A stretch of DNA of 64,000 bases from UBA9926 sp023261215 (GTDB lineage Bacteria; Pseudomonadota; Gammaproteobacteria; Pseudomonadales; Azotimanducaceae), in the NCBI GenBank assembly GCA_038136035.1, contig JAYPYV010000006.1, positions 28,659-92,658 on the forward strand, given 5' to 3'. The translations under genes were made by a program, and so were the position numbers. The notes beneath the pieces are model-generated. The model had not been told where the DNA came from. It saw nothing but the letters and a program-made list of their open reading frames with translations, and ran no database searches. Shown piece after piece: positions 63,986 through 64,000 of this stretch; the stretch's first letter is position 1, and every line of letters starts with the position of its first letter.

Positions 63986-64000
63986 AAGACGGATGACCCA

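Noticed and set aside
63877..63996. 39-residue SAAAK protein from GTG 63877
   Set aside because: No ribosome binding site and almost all of it is the repeat; kept only as a repeat.

Overview
The window looks like a chromosomal segment (four runs of exactly 100 N are scaffold gaps) of a free-living, probably marine, gammaproteobacterium. The first 19 kb carry a conserved gammaproteobacterial housekeeping order: tilS (end)-pyrG-kdsA-eno-ftsB-ispD-ispF-truD-pcm-(DUF368)-nlpD, then fdxA and mutS on the minus strand, then recA-recX-alaS-lysC-csrA. Two usual members are absent: surE (between truD and pcm) and rpoS (between nlpD and fdxA). A textbook LexA box lies between mutS and recA, and csrA has a GGA-loop hairpin over its ribosome binding site.

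From 19.3 to 24.7 kb lies a lipid-modification cluster: a fatty acid desaturase (minus strand), then an operon of an FAD amine-oxidase-like protein, a DUF1365 protein and two cyclopropane-fatty-acid-synthase-type methyltransferases (the first broken by a gap). From 24.7 to 33.5 kb come gpsA, an F420-type LLM oxidoreductase, a YeiH-type exporter, a split MMPL/RND exporter (also crossing a gap) and three glycosyltransferases, suggesting envelope lipid and glycan work.

From 33.9 to 50.7 kb is an accessory catabolic region: VOC protein, nitronate-monooxygenase-like protein, beta-propeller lipoprotein, medium-chain reductase, nitroreductase, acyl-CoA synthetase, MFS carrier, sarcosine-oxidase-like enzyme, aldo/keto reductase, and an operon of SnoaL-like protein, Rieske dioxygenase alpha and beta subunits and a dihydrodiol-type dehydrogenase. 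An NAD-dependent molybdenum/tungsten formate dehydrogenase (fused NuoE-NuoF-type beta subunit plus alpha subunit), fdhD and a PLP decarboxylase follow, fitting oxidation of formate released by catabolism.

The most striking item is at 58.7-59.9 kb. Two apparent minus-strand frames are one gene of the GrdB-like selenoprotein family read through an in-frame UGA (selenocysteine 156, motif U-P-N-C), with a hairpin just after the UGA, and followed by a TauD-type dioxygenase. The window ends with a glutathione transferase, a YHYH-domain lipoprotein with a coupled secreted protein, and a GPH-family carrier.

A second theme is simple tandem repeats: a (CAACAG)n tract predicting polyglutamine, 15-bp arrays before recA, inside recX (eleven pentapeptides) and at the window end, and an 8-bp array before the formate dehydrogenase genes. 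Two of the four assembly gaps fall in such arrays.
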